Part shown: positions 14,616 through 28,800 of the stretch, piece by piece | Numbering within the stretch: the stretch's first letter is position 1 | How the letters are laid out: every line of letters begins with the position of its first letter | Origin: Datnioides undecimradiatus | Taxonomy: Eukaryota > Chordata > Actinopteri > Lobotiformes > Datnioididae | DNA: 64,000 nt | Assembly (NCBI GenBank): GCA_008933995.1 | Contig: WARS01000015.1 | Location: 14,082,957-14,146,956, forward strand | Direction of reading: 5' to 3' | Program-made: the position numbers and the translations under genes | Notes under the pieces: model-generated | The model's database searches: none | What the model was told of the DNA's origin: nothing | The model's input: only the letters and a program-made list of their open reading frames with translations

Positions 14616-16839
14616 ATTTTCATCTGAATGCCTCAGAATGAACCGTTTAGTCTCACCTAAAACAGCAGGGGCCATACAGAGGCAGTCATACTGCGTGACA
14701 TAATCCATCCTGAAGTCGGAGTTGATGGGATAGTGGTGAGCTAGTTTGATCATCTTCTTGAAGGCATCATAGATGAAGATGAAGCTGATGAGGCAGGAGA
14801 AGCCCTCCTCAGTGAAGCGGGTGAAGTACTGGACCAGGAAGCTGGCGTCAGTGGCCACGAGCACCAGGCAGAAGAACGCCGACCACAGGCCGATCCACAG
14901 GCGGAACTCCATGTAGTCAAAGTCATTGTCTCTGTACGCAAAAACCAAAAAATATTCAAAACTAGTCAAAAACATATTTAAGTTATTGAATTTACAGTTA
15001 ATATGTTTTAAGATAAAAGTCATAACATTATAAGATTAAAGCTTCCTGAGAAAAAAGTCAATGTTTTTCATTTATAAAATCCTAATATTTTACATTTTTA
15101 GTCCTGATATCGAATCCCTTATTTGACTCATGAAACCTGACAGACTGATGTCACCTGCCTCTGTATATTCAATCTTTAAATTATACCACTAATATTTCAA
15201 ATAAAATATATGAAAAGATATTAAAAAAATGTTCAGTTAATTGTCAGAATATCAGATTTATTTCTCCCAGAGGTGTTCCTGAAACTCTGATACTCTCTCA
15301 CGAGTGGTATAGAAAATAGTTTTGTATAACCTTGATTGGTTCAAACAGATGCAGATGTTGAGAACATTCATAACAAGTATTAATATTTTTGAGCTTTTTG
15401 AGTTTCATCAACTAAAGTTTAATGTGATGTTAAAATGTAATGTTACGCCTGAAATCATTCGTGTTGAGTAACTGGGCCCCTGAAGAGAAGGTCGTACCTG
15501 CTGAAGTTGAAGAGCAACCGCTCAAATACCAGAACCGGACCGGTACTGCTGAGGATGGTGAGGGGCTGGCCACCCAGCAGACAGAAAATCCCTCCAGCGA
15601 TCGCTGTGCCCAGAAAACTCTCCAACACACCCTGCACACGTTCAGTTCAGCGGTTAGGGGAGGATTCAGAGCATCATTTAGAAAACGTTGTGCTCAAACT
15701 AAAGGCTCACATCTCAGTCCGACCTGCATGTTTTCTGTAGCGTCCCCCAGCAGACCCCCGAAGGTGATGGCGTTCGTCACGGTTCCCAGGTAGATAAACA
15801 AAATGGCCGACAAGGCCTGAATGTGAAATGCATCGGTGAAGTCACTGACAAAGAAAGGCGCTTTTCTTTTGATGTCAAGTATGAGACCCCCACAAAACCT
15901 GACGACAGACATAAAAATAGAATATAAAGCACAAAACCAGTATATTGTGAGTGTGTATTCACAGTACAGAGTGTGCAGACATTTTTGTAGCTTTCGTTCA
16001 GTGTACAGTGTCTCAAAGCGTCTGTTCAACTGTCCATTCAAACATGAAAAACTTAAACAAATACTTTTATTTGGGAGTTCATACCTTCCTGTCTTCTTCA
16101 GCTCGTCCCCTATAGCGTGACCCCCTCCTCCGTGACCTCCATCATGGGGCATATCTCCGTTCATCTGGGAGTCTCCTCCTGCGTACATGTTTTTCCTAAA
16201 ATACACGCACACTGTTTTTCAATCCGACAGGCTCTTTACCTCAGATTAACAGCTGATCACATGGGATACATAGTTATCTGATAGGTCATACATGGTGTAG
16301 GTCATGCATTGTATTTGAAAGTCTCTACTGACACTTGACACATCCTGCAGTTTATTTCTGCATTTAAGCTGCAGCGACAATAAAGTGTCAGCAGGCATTA
16401 TGTGAGTAACTACGCCAATTGATCAGCGCTCGCAGAAAAAGTTCCTGCCTCACCGACTAAAGCTGCAGCTTTAGATAAAACCCACTGCTGCTCTTTCATA
16501 ATTAAACACTGCGCTGTACACCTGGACACACTTCAGTGATTCTGCAACTCCTGCTCTTCTATAACATGCAATGTAGTTATTGCAGACACAGCATTCAGGA
16601 CAGGCGCAGATCTGTGGCTTCTTAAATGTTTAATGCGACACGGTGACGCGGTCTGTCATTTTCACTGTTTTGTGTGATACATTTTACAAAAGTAAAATGT
16701 TTTCACTGTTGAATCCTGTTAGATAATTTTATTTAAGGTGCCACATACTGCTGCTTATAATATGACTCATGCTACACATACATGAGGGGCCCGACATACA
16801 CTGAAATCTGAGTCAGTGTGTCTTTAGTGCAGCTTTTCC

Positions 16840-16875
<36 letters not shown>

Positions 16876-19800
16876 TGGGTTTAATAAATGACCAGCAGAA
16901 TAATACACAGCCTGAGGTCCTTGTAGAATCAGTGAACACTTGTTGTTTCAGATAAGATCACAACAAGGGAATCTCTCAGGGGGGTTACACCTTTGGCCTA
17001 CTGTAAATAATCAGCCCTCATTACAGAACACTGTATGAGGACATAGATGAAGTATTAAATGCGTGCTCTCCTACTCTCTCAAATTTGTGAGACATAGACA
17101 TGTCTAGTTGCTGTTCGCTGTACAATTAACAGCACCAAAGAAGCATCAGTTAGACCTTTTGTCAGAGGACGGGAGAGATTTAGGAGGCTCTATCCTGATG
17201 GTCGGATCCCACTCTCCGGGAGGAAGCACGATCACCTCATCCAGGAACTCATCGATACCGGCCAGCAGGTCTTGTCTGTCCTTGGCCTTGTATGCAATGT
17301 CATGAAAGACCTGAACAGAGACAGGGGCATTTGAGTGTGAAAGAGACCTGTCAAAGCATTCAGTCTGTCACCAGGCAGCGAACTGTAATATCTGATCTGA
17401 ATATTGATGTTTGGGATAAAGAGTGAGATCCTGCACACACTGGAAAACAAGCACACAATATTCAGGTGAAGCAACGTAGATCTGATCACGGCCAAAAACT
17501 CTTCAGACGGACAGAGATGCCTTAATCAATAAAACATAATGTGCTATGCAGCATCAGCTAACATAATGTACAGCTCAGGGTTTTCTGAGTTTATTAATAG
17601 CCCACAGCTGTACAGCATGTGTTTCACATACTTGTTATAAACTGACTGTCAGCCTACATGGGGTGAAGAAAATTATATGAATATAATGAAACTGAATACA
17701 ACAGTACCCTAAACAGACTAAAGAATCAGTGTCAGACAAACATCGAGCAATAAAGGGCACAGCATGGGTATTTTGCTGAACTGCATCATGTCCGAAGATC
17801 TTCCTCTTATATTGTCTGCTCTGTACTTGTTGATAGAGAACAAGCTAAATGAGGTATTAAGTTGAAATATAAATATTGTGAGTGAAAATGATATGTAGCA
17901 TTACATGAAAGATGTCCTTTTAATCTAGTCTAATGTGTGTACCAGAGTTTCTCTGTCAGCTCTTGAACGTAATACAGATGATGTGTGTTAACAGCAGTCC
18001 AACCTCATCTGACATCAGCGTGGCGATCGCTCTGCCAATCTCATGGTACGACTTGGCTTTGCCTTTGGGTCCAAGCAAGATGAATAAAAATCTGCGAACG
18101 GGACAAAATCATTTGTGTTAAAAACCACGTTTGTGTGTAGTTCCTTACATCACGTTGCATTTGTTCAGGTGTCTGGTTTGGTCATGCGAAAGTTTAGTTA
18201 AGCATCTTTACTTTATCTCACAAAGTGAAGCACCTGTGTTATTATCAACTGTCTAAGTTGTGGACATATTCACCCCAAGCACAAAGACTGCTGCATATAC
18301 CTGCCATATATCTAAATCTCACAAGTACGTTCAAATCCACAACAACCTCAAAAGGCTGTTTACTATGCGCATGGCCATAAGGGTGACACATAATTAGACA
18401 CTTCACAGGAGCAGAGAAATTCCTTTGGGACACACTTGTAAACAACATTTCCTATTTCATTGGCACTAAAACACCTGCCAGGCAACACAGGATAATAAAC
18501 TGCTTTATGGTTCTTCAAATACAGCACTACAGTTCAGTGTCACTCCTGCAGCTTTATGACACTCATTAAGAGAATTAACAGTATTGCACACTTAAGCAAA
18601 GTTTGTACATTTAAATAAAAGTGTTGTATTTCTTTATAATTTCTGAGAAACACACACACAAGAAATTTAAAAATGCATACCTAAGCAATACAATTATGTG
18701 CATACCTGCATGATGTGTGTAGTATGGTGTATATTTTGTATTATTACATGTTTTTCCCAGATTTCTGGCAGTGTTTTACCACCTTGAGGTATAATCTGTA
18801 TAAGGCAGCCTGAGTTTCACCTGGATTACTGAAGGCGTCTCCACAGACATAGCTGACAAATGCATCATTCTACATCAATCTTGAAATAGAAGAATTCAAA
18901 AATATAAGATAGACATGAATCTCAGCCACCTTGTGGGGACAGGAACCTCTGTTAAGGCTCCCAGCATCACAGCTTGCTGCAGACGAACAAACGCCACAAA
19001 TGGCGTGTCCAGGAAGTCCACCTCCCCCACCAGTACGTTGGAGGCCTCGGCGTCTCTCGGCAACTTCTTCATGAACTTGTTCCTCAGCTAAAAAGCACAA
19101 AGGAGAGGAACGGTAGGAGACATTAAATGTTACGTTCACACCAGCAAGCTACCAAAGACAGCTTGCACTGAATTAGACAATCTATTTAAACCTGGACATT
19201 CCCATTCAACTTAAATACCAAACCAGGGGGATCCCATGCTGTCTAAATAAGGCCGTATTTCTTTCTGTCGTGGCATTGGAAAATGTATGAAAATCAGAGG
19301 TCAGACACCTGCTGAGCTCCACAGGTTCGACATATTTACCTCTGAAGTCCTGCGATTGTGTCACTGCAGAGCTGTTTGCAAGTACAGTTGGATCTAACAT
19401 CATTAAGTAAGCGACACAGATCAGGATTAAAGGATCATACCACTGTTTTTCTGTATGAATTTTAAAATGTTTTGTTCCATCAAACAGAAAATCTTATTTA
19501 CTGGAGGCTCATGAGGCATCCTGCCGATGCTGCTGTGCCTTCTCATACTCTGTTAGAAGTCCAGTGTCATATTAGATGATTTAGGTAATTAAAGAAATTC
19601 CTACACACCCCGGCAGTGCTCTGTATAACTGAGGATGTTGTGCTACAAAAATTGTTCTTTGTGCCTGAGTTTGCAAAAATAATTAGAATGAGAGGACACA
19701 AACTCACTGTACTGAGCTGCACAAACAAAACTTCAAACCATGAACCAGTGAGCATAACACATTTTCTTTGAAACTTTAAGACATGATTAACTATCTTTCA

Positions 19801-22800
19801 TGTGAATGGTGGATTGGAACATACGTAATGATTGTATGTTAGTTTATCCTCTTGATATGGCTAAATACAGCATGAACTTTGAAAAAATATTTCAGTAAAA
19901 TTCGAAATTATGAACACCAAAGGTGAGTGTAACCTGCAGAGAGCTCCACACCATGATGCCATTTCAGGTCCATTCATAAATCCCAGCTTGGGTTGAACAA
20001 CAAAGTCTATCTCATTTTCTATATTTTTAATGTTTTTAATCTGGCAGCTTTTAGCATTAAAACCACATCGCATTCATGCTACGGTCACATTTGCTTCAGT
20101 CGCATGCTTATGAGCAGATTGGCATCATTAATAATAAAACTTCAAAGACAAAGAATCATAAACGTCCGGATAAGATTGTCATGGAAAACTACTGTGTTAT
20201 ATATTAACTCGGAGACAGCAGAGAGCAGGCAAGAAACATTCACTTAAACAGTTTAAAGGACCTCTTTGACCTGAATGGCACATTAAAGTAGCCCTTGTTT
20301 TACACCAGTGTTAGTCTGAATTATTCTCTAATATAAACATTATACTCTCAGTTTTCTGATTAATTAGTTAAACCCAAACCAGAAATGAAGTCCTCTGAGC
20401 ATCAGCAAGATGTACAGACAATGGTTTTATGATTAAGAGTATTGAATGATGCTAAATGTGGCTTTTAAAATAGACGGGATTTAAATAGGATTAAATGACA
20501 AACAGCAGTGACTGGCTGCTGGTAAACAACATTTGCTGTATACTTTTTTTTTTTTTTAAATGTAGTCTGAGAGCATTTTCATCTCTAAAAACAAAGTCAG
20601 CGTTTACAGCAAGATAAAGTAAAAAATACATTTTGAATTAAGATCGGTGACCTTATGTTTTATCCTCTTTGGTAACAGGAAGGAAAGAAAATGAAAAAGA
20701 GTTTAACCAGGGTAAAAGGAATAAAAGGGAGACCGGCGGTCAAGTGTCGTCATGCCTGCCATACCCAGATCATGAACAGCACTGGCAGGATTTCTGCCCT
20801 CAACCTCTGAGGTCTGAAATCCCATAAACTCGTGACCTTCCACTGGTGAGATCCAATCACAGGCTGTTGAGCTTGTCTTGGCATTGGGTTTGTCTGTAAA
20901 TGATTGAGTCCAGAGGTCAAACCTGCGTAACTGCACACCCTGTCCTGCGTCCGATCACTGCTAATCCACACCGCAGTGCCCTCATAAACTATGTGCACCT
21001 GAATCTGTTCCTGCCCCAGTTGCTTTTTAACTGGCATGAGGCACAAATTCAATTATCTTAGACATGAAACCTTCTCATTTGTTTGTTTGTTTGGGGGCAT
21101 TGCATACCTGAGATGTAAAACTTGTAAGATACTGAAAGACATACACTTGTTTTGCATGAGGAAATTGTGTTAGTACTCGGCGCTGCCCACTTCATGATGG
21201 GTAAGCTTCACCAAATTCTTCATAAAAGATGATTATGATTATGATGATTATGGTTTACATTTGGTCGTTTTAGTCATGGAGATTCATTTATTTGCCCAGA
21301 CGTCTGAGGTGTTTGTCTGCGTTTTACAATGGATGATTTCTTGGGTAAAAGGTAGTTCCAAGGAAAAGTGATCATGTTTTCAGTTGTAATTTTTTATGTG
21401 GGTTACTTATTAAAATAAGGCTTCCTTATTAGAAAAAATCAAGATGTTGTAGGTCTAATATACACCTTTTGTTTAATTATGTAATAGTTTGGGACAGTCC
21501 AATTATGAGATTAAGCGAAGGTTTGAATACATTTAAATGTGTAATTCCAATCCCAGATATGAGCCTAATCTTACCTAATCTTAGTCTTTGAGCGTGAATC
21601 TGCCTCAGTCTTGTCTCCATCTCTCTCTGCAGCTACTCTCTGGCTTTAGGCATCAATTATCAGACATGTAGCTCATGTGGAAATGATCACTTGCCCTCAG
21701 TGCACACTCCCGAATGGTATTTATAGACTGAGTAGGTGTGGAAAAGCTTCAATTTAGGAAGGCTGCTTCCTGTCCAGTTGTCTCTTCCCTACTCTATCTG
21801 TCCCACAGGAGAACTTACTGGATCAGCGTGACCTGATTCTCATCTCCCACGGGCCTGGTCTGGGATGAGACCATATGAACAAATGGTTGCTGTGATCTGT
21901 GGTAATCAGCATCAATGGATGATACAGGATGATGCAAGCAGTCTGAAAAAACACCATGGGAAACTGGACTAGAGTGGCAGTAGCACTTCAGAAGTGCTTC
22001 AACATCATATACTGCAAAACTAAGTCCTTAACTTAAATGTTTGTTTGTTTGTATGACAAATGGTTATCAATGCAGTTCTGTTCCAACTCGTTCTTATGAC
22101 AGGGGCTTTCAGCCCAATTCAGTTTGTACAGTATCCTACAGTATTGCAGGAGGCACATTTAGCAGGAGGCAGCTGATGTGATTTTTCTTTACAAACATAT
22201 TCACCTAGAAGCAGGACAGATAAGATAGTGTGAGCCAAACACTACCACCGGGCAAAGGAGAAGTAAACGTGTTGCAAACAATAAATGAAATTCATTGACA
22301 TACACTAAACCCCACCCCCCATCCCTCGATACCTTCACTGGTGATTACAGATAATAAAGTTGTAGAGGAAGTGGACCGTAAGAGTACAAGTGTGTGTTTG
22401 GGTGTGTACTTTCCATTGTAATTTAATCATTGATTTTTTTTCCCTGTCTTTACACTTTCCCTCTCTTTCTGTAATTCATTACACCAGGAATTCTTGGCCT
22501 AAGCGTCGTCCTATCTGCCGCCCCTTCTTGCTGCACAAGCTCCACAGTGACCACCAAACTGACCATTAAAGGAAAAGTTTATTCAGGTTTTTCTACAGAC
22601 TGATTCGCAACCAGTACTTGTACCCCAGGGTGTACTTTGCAGGGGCCAGGGGGTAAATGAAAGATTCTAAAGCAGCTTAATCAATTTTGAAAAATAGAAA
22701 TTATTAAAACTGATGTACAGTTGAACTAGTTAGGGACAAATGACCAAAATTAATGGATAAATGTCTGAGTTACAAGCAATGGACGAACAGCTTAAAGCAA

Positions 22801-25800
22801 TGGATAAGTGGTTGAGGTAGTTAATTAAAAGTAATGGATAAATAGGTGAGATGGTAAACTAAAAGTAATAGATATATATTATTAGAATTGGTTGAGATAG
22901 TTAGCTAAAAGTAATGGATAAACAGCTAACAGTAACTGATGTAACTGTTGTTGAATTACAAATGTGAACCTGACCCTGCTTCAGCAGGCTGACATGTTAA
23001 CTTCAACCTCCAATTCTATCCTTGTGCTTGGGGTAGAATTGAGAGGTAGTTGCTTGAAACAAATGTCCTTTCAAGTAGGCCATTAGATAAATCATTGTTA
23101 CAGCTGGCTGTGCACTGGAACAGTTTGCTAATTTGCTTTTGAATTTAAAAAAATCTAAAAAAAACCCAGCAAATCCCAGACAAATCAAATGTAGGCCCTG
23201 CAGTAAGTCCTGATCTAAACAAAGCTTATTTAATACCTGTATCACCTGGTTTTAATAGTTATCAAATAATCCAAAATTCAAATACTCATAGAAAAGATTC
23301 AGACTGTATAGTGAGAACCGAACTTTAGCCACATTTTCTATTAGTACATTTAATATTTACAGCAGAACAGATATTGAATTCCCAACAGAAAAATGCACCA
23401 TACAGTTTGCCCGACAGGTAACCTCTGATGAAACACTACAGCAAAAGTGTTTAGAAATGAAACAAAATAACTTCATGTAGTAAACGATGAGGTTGACTCA
23501 CCTGGTCCTTTTCCGGTTTGTCTGAAATGTCGTTGAGGCTGCTGGAGGTCAGGTTCCGGTGAGTCGTGGTGGGACTATCTGTTAAAACACATTAACCCTG
23601 AGTAGTTAGACCATCATCACCTTCATCGGGATCTGAGAACTGAATGGAAAAAGGAGGGCAGAGACCCAGGAAAACACAGTGGCCCAGGCAGTTTGCTCCA
23701 CATGCAACACCGAAAAACATAGTAAAGCAACAACAATCTTCATGCAAACAGTCAACGGGACATTTCGGTCACCGGTAACTCTGCTTAATAAAAGCTGGAG
23801 CCCACCAGAGGACAAACTCCTTACAGTAAAAACTGAGTGTTCTACCTTATTTTAGAAAATATTATTCAAATATTCTTGCTTTCTCTAAGCTAAGTTAAGA
23901 TTTCAGACGCAGTGACTGTCTCTCTGTAAAAAAATAATCAAAAGCTGCCCTGCTGAGAATATCTGATCGTCTTAGTGTCCATCTTACACATCAACTAAGT
24001 GCTTTCCTCATCTGAAGCAGGCGGGCAGAAGGCTCTGATTGATGCTCTGCTGACTTTTGGTTTCAGCTTGTCAACTCCAGCGTCAGAGATTTGACAGCAG
24101 AACGTGACTTTACTTCAGTTCTGGAGCTGTCGGGGATAAGAGACTGTATCCGAGGAGGTACAAATCCGAACAAACGCAACTTCTGATGCCACTGTTGCTT
24201 TTCATATATCTGCCCCCTGAGCATTGTGGGTAATAACATGCTTGTCAGTATGATGCAGCCAGTATAAATGATGGAACTGTAGTTCTTATATAGGGTAGAT
24301 AAAACAATAAAGGGAAAAAACAACTAAATTTAAGGGGAAATAACATAAGGGATCTAACATCAAATATAAGGGATCTAATGTCAGATCTTAGCCAACTGTA
24401 GCTGTAAAGCTGTAAATCCCTTAAAATAAATGTGTGAATAACACCACTATATAAATCACATAAAAATGACTAAATAAAAATACTATACTCGATACTGTTT
24501 CAGCATGACTACATTCAAACTGCAGATGATTTTTTTCCAGTTATGACTGTTTTCACTCACACGTGTCAACAAAAAAGCTGCTCAGATACATTTTTCAATT
24601 TCTTTAAGACTGATGTTGATTGTAAATGTAGTACAGAGTGAGACACAGAAGCATCTGACTCTCAAATAATGAAAAAAATACAATTTGGGGGTCTTGGCAG
24701 ATTGGCTGAGCAGGTGTGGAGCTGAGGCAAATACAGCAGCTACCTTTTATTTTTAAAGATGCCACAGTTTAGTCGAAGCTCAAATAAGAGCAGTGGTTCC
24801 GAACTGATCACAGGCCTGCAGTGTGAACGTAAACTGGACCCAGCGAACTTACTAAGCCAGTCCATGCTGGTGCTCCTTTGGGACTGCAAGTCCTCCATCG
24901 ATATGCGACCCGACAGGCAAGTCACAGAGTTCTCAAGAGGACTGCGAGCTTTTAGTAGCAGCAGCAGGTTATTGAACCCAATCCAGGGAAGCAAAACAAG
25001 GAGAAAAGAGAGGTGGAAGGAGGAAAGATGACAGGAGAGTTGACAGACAAGCCCACTGAGCCAAAGCAAGAGATTTGTTAACTGAACAATGTCAAGTGGC
25101 TGTTAAAACATATGCAATACATGATTTGATCAGTACTTTTACAAGCTACGCAGAGAAACAATGAGACGAGCGCAGGGACCATGGATCACTGGACAAGTAC
25201 ACTCTGACAGGAGTCAAATTGTGTCTTGATAAACTGGATGATGTACTTTATCCTGGCCCAGTCGTAATCAATAATGATTATTAGTGAAACTCTGTATCTC
25301 ATCACTGTGCTCCTGATAAGAGGCTCAGGCTTTTATTTGATGAGTTTCCATTTGAACGCTGCAACCAAGCAGTTCATGAACAGAGAACAGAGACAGAGGC
25401 TTTTTGTTTGATACGGTCATAAACCGGTTTCATAAATCTAATAGCCCGTAATAAATAACTTCACTTTCCAAAGACCCATGGCTGGTAACAGATTAATTCC
25501 ATTGTCAACAGGGTGAAACATCTAGTCAGTCAATGTGTTACAATCAAAGCACTTATACACGTGTTAACATCAGTTTGACTTCAGTGCGTGTTAGGGCCGT
25601 CACTTTGCTCACACCTGAAACAACTTTAAATCTCACAGCCTCAGAGACTGATTGAATGTTCTGTTTGCTGCCTGGTTAATAAGCGTTTGTTTGTTTGTTT
25701 TTTACTTGCAGTTCAGTGCTGTCTGCCTCATTTTAATTGTTAACAAATGAATTTTTTGCCAAATGAATTTCTACGAGCCCCACGTGCAGAATACACCAGG

Positions 25801-28800
25801 CTGATGTTAAATCCATGTCACTGCAGCGGCTACAGACCTAATAAAATGGCACATTAAGCATTAAATTACATTAAAAACTGAGCAAAGTGACAGCCCACCC
25901 TGTGTGAGGAAAAAGGGTGTTATATACTGTAACATGAACTAAAATTCAACATAATTAAAAGTGAATGGAGCAAGAATTATACAAACAAACGTAAGCGGAG
26001 ATTTTAAGTGCTGTAAATGATCATCTCATCTCATGATGTCCTTTATTAGTCATATCCTATCAAAACGCTGGGTCAAGTTTTATGATTTCTCAAGGCCCTG
26101 GACTTTTCTCACCAGCGTCATAAATTCATGCACTAAATCGATTCTTCAGTGTTGAAATTTGCAGCCAATGCAAGTCAATTTGAAATGAGCTCCACCTGCT
26201 CTAACAGGTGCCGACACACTTTTTGCTTATGATCATTTAAGTCTTTTAAGTGCATTTGTGAATTCAGTTAGTACAGTAGGGCTGCTGTGAGTGCATTAAC
26301 GGGGTTGTTAGGGTGATAAGACTTAAAGTTTATGATGAATTAGGAAAAAGCATCAACAGTTTCACTCGCTGGATGAGGTTTAGTGGTTTTACAGTAGCAC
26401 TAATACAAAGGGTTTCTGTCTTTTTGTCTAGACTTTTAAAGTATGGTATAGGGCTATAATTTACAATAAGTCCTCCAATATAAAAAATCTGCTTCTATTA
26501 AGAAGAAGCTGTTTTAGGACTCTCGAGTGCCACATTCGTGGGTTCATGCAGAGGAGGGCAGCAGTGTGTCCTTTATCACACACTGTGGCAGTCCTCACTC
26601 CCCTGAACAAACTCTCTACACCCCAAGTCCTGACTTTACGCGACACAGACATCTAAATTAAACCCAGTACTGCAGGTATTTACAGCAAAATTTATTATAG
26701 ACCGAAATAGCTGATTTTGTTTTTTCTTTACACCATTTACATAAAATAAGGAGACTGCACCAAACTGGCATCAGTATTACCGTTTTCCTGGTTGGAAAAC
26801 AGCCTACTTGCACTGGAGACCGTCTTGCCGATGTCAGCCAGAGACCGCAGGTTGGACTTCTTGGTCTGGTGGCGATGTTTCCGTAGTAACGTGTACATCA
26901 CTTTGTCCTTCAGGTCTGCCTTCAGCTGGCCGATCTCTATCTGGTTGTCAGTGATCAGCTCTGAAGATGCAGAAAGAGCAAAGGGATGACAGTTTAACCA
27001 CACTGAATCTAAGGCATCAACAACTAGATTAGTACACTATTAGTCTATTAATGACTATTAGTCATTTTTAGTCATACAGTTGCTTGTTTTGTTAGACCAT
27101 AAATTTAAAAAAAATATATATTCAATTCTTGGTATTTTACATGCCACATGAATAATTTAGTAACTAATCTGACTTGTTATTAATAAGTTTTGTGTAAGCT
27201 GTCTTCTTACAAAAAGTCATCAAGAATGTTCTTCTTCCAAAGTTTTTAGATAGATAGATAGATAGATACTTGATTAATCCCGAGGGAAGTTCTCAGTGTT
27301 AACAATTTAAACAGTAAATGTATTCATGAACATATATATATATTCAAATAACCTTTCTTATTTGGGGTCTATGTTTTCATGCAGCCTTTCAACCAACCGC
27401 CTAAATTTAGTGACAGCATCACTAAAGACAGACACTCAAAGCACCACAAAAAGTCTCTTCATATTTGTAAGGACTCAATTAGTGCCTCCCAGACTGTAAT
27501 ATTCCTGTATGAAAGTCTTTGTGGCATCATGAAATAGCTCAATCAAAAGGTCTAGCCTATTTTTAAAAAGAAGGTCAGAAGCCTGAAAGCTGACAGATAG
27601 CAGCCTCGGGGAGTTTCTCCTATTGTGGAGGGGTAGTGCTGTTAATGGCCCATCAGTCAAGTCGGCTGGCCTCAAAGCAAGAGGCCCAGCTCCACTCGGC
27701 CTGTACACTCCATGCAGCACAGTCAATTACTTCACATTAATCACTCCAAGTGGTAACTCTTCCTCCTGCTCCCTCATGCAGACAGAAAGGAAGAGGGCTG
27801 GCTGTCCTCAAATTAGGAAGTTTTTGTGTGACCATTTACAAACTACCATTTAAGTCCTTCAGTGTTCTGATATACAGTAAAGTACAGTATAGGCTTGGAC
27901 TTGACAGAGCTGTGGCCCTTTGCTACTCTTACAGCGAAGAAGGAAGAGCCCTGCGTGTGATGTGAATCAATCCATAAACCTGCACGCAACACTACAGACC
28001 AGCCCTGTAATGGCCTGTACATCACGGAGCAGATCAGATCAAACTGGCAGGCGGGTTCTTGTATCACAGGCAGGAAGGTGCTGACCTTTAGCAAAGTCAC
28101 TGAACACCAATTAAAAGAAAATAAAAAGACTTGTACACCTAAAAGTTACTTTTAATTTGAGTAATTAAATTATATTTCATATATATATATATATTTTCAT
28201 CCTTTGGTTGCTGTTGTGCCCTGCAGGGTTAATGCAGGAGATATTCACGAGCAACTAATTTACATTGTCTGTGTCACTTGGTGGGAACATCGTGTAGGAC
28301 TGATTGTTGTTTAACAATGAAACACCAAAATGTTTGTATTAAATATTTTTTCTGTTACTGTTTCTATCATTGTCTTATATATATCCACTGTTGGCAGTGG
28401 AAGCATTTTTACTGTTGTTGTGGTTCTGCTTACATATCTTACATAACAGGCAAAGCTGTATTTCAGGGGTTTTGTTTTTAATAGTCATATTTAATCACTT
28501 GCCAGTACCCAATTTTATGTAAGTGCAATTGTAAATTTCTGCTCTTTAAATGAGTGTGAAGACCATGGGCTTCATAAACCCAATAATCACTAATAATCGT
28601 TTCTTGGATGGATTTAGTGTGTTTAGTGTGTGCAACATGAACATAATCTAAGTGGTGTTATGTTTCCTTCAAAGAACGCACTAACAAATGCAAATTAGTT
28701 ATATCTGAACGAAAGCATTGTTACCTTGTTACATATAAATAGTAAGTGGACTTACCAACAACCTGAGGCAGAGTGGAAGCTTCCATGTCCAGCATGATGG

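Larger units (their letters stand above)
13205..14656 (-). other. slc4a4 intron 14
   Basis: 1.45 kb intron holding the tRNA-derived SINE-like element (13708-13807) and the (AC)n microsatellite (14574-14614). No exon seen. Confidence 0.8.

Noticed and set aside
14508..15023. 171-codon minus-strand open frame
   Set aside because: Only the middle (14657-14931) is exon 14; the ends are intron, and the Cys-Val run is the translated AC microsatellite.
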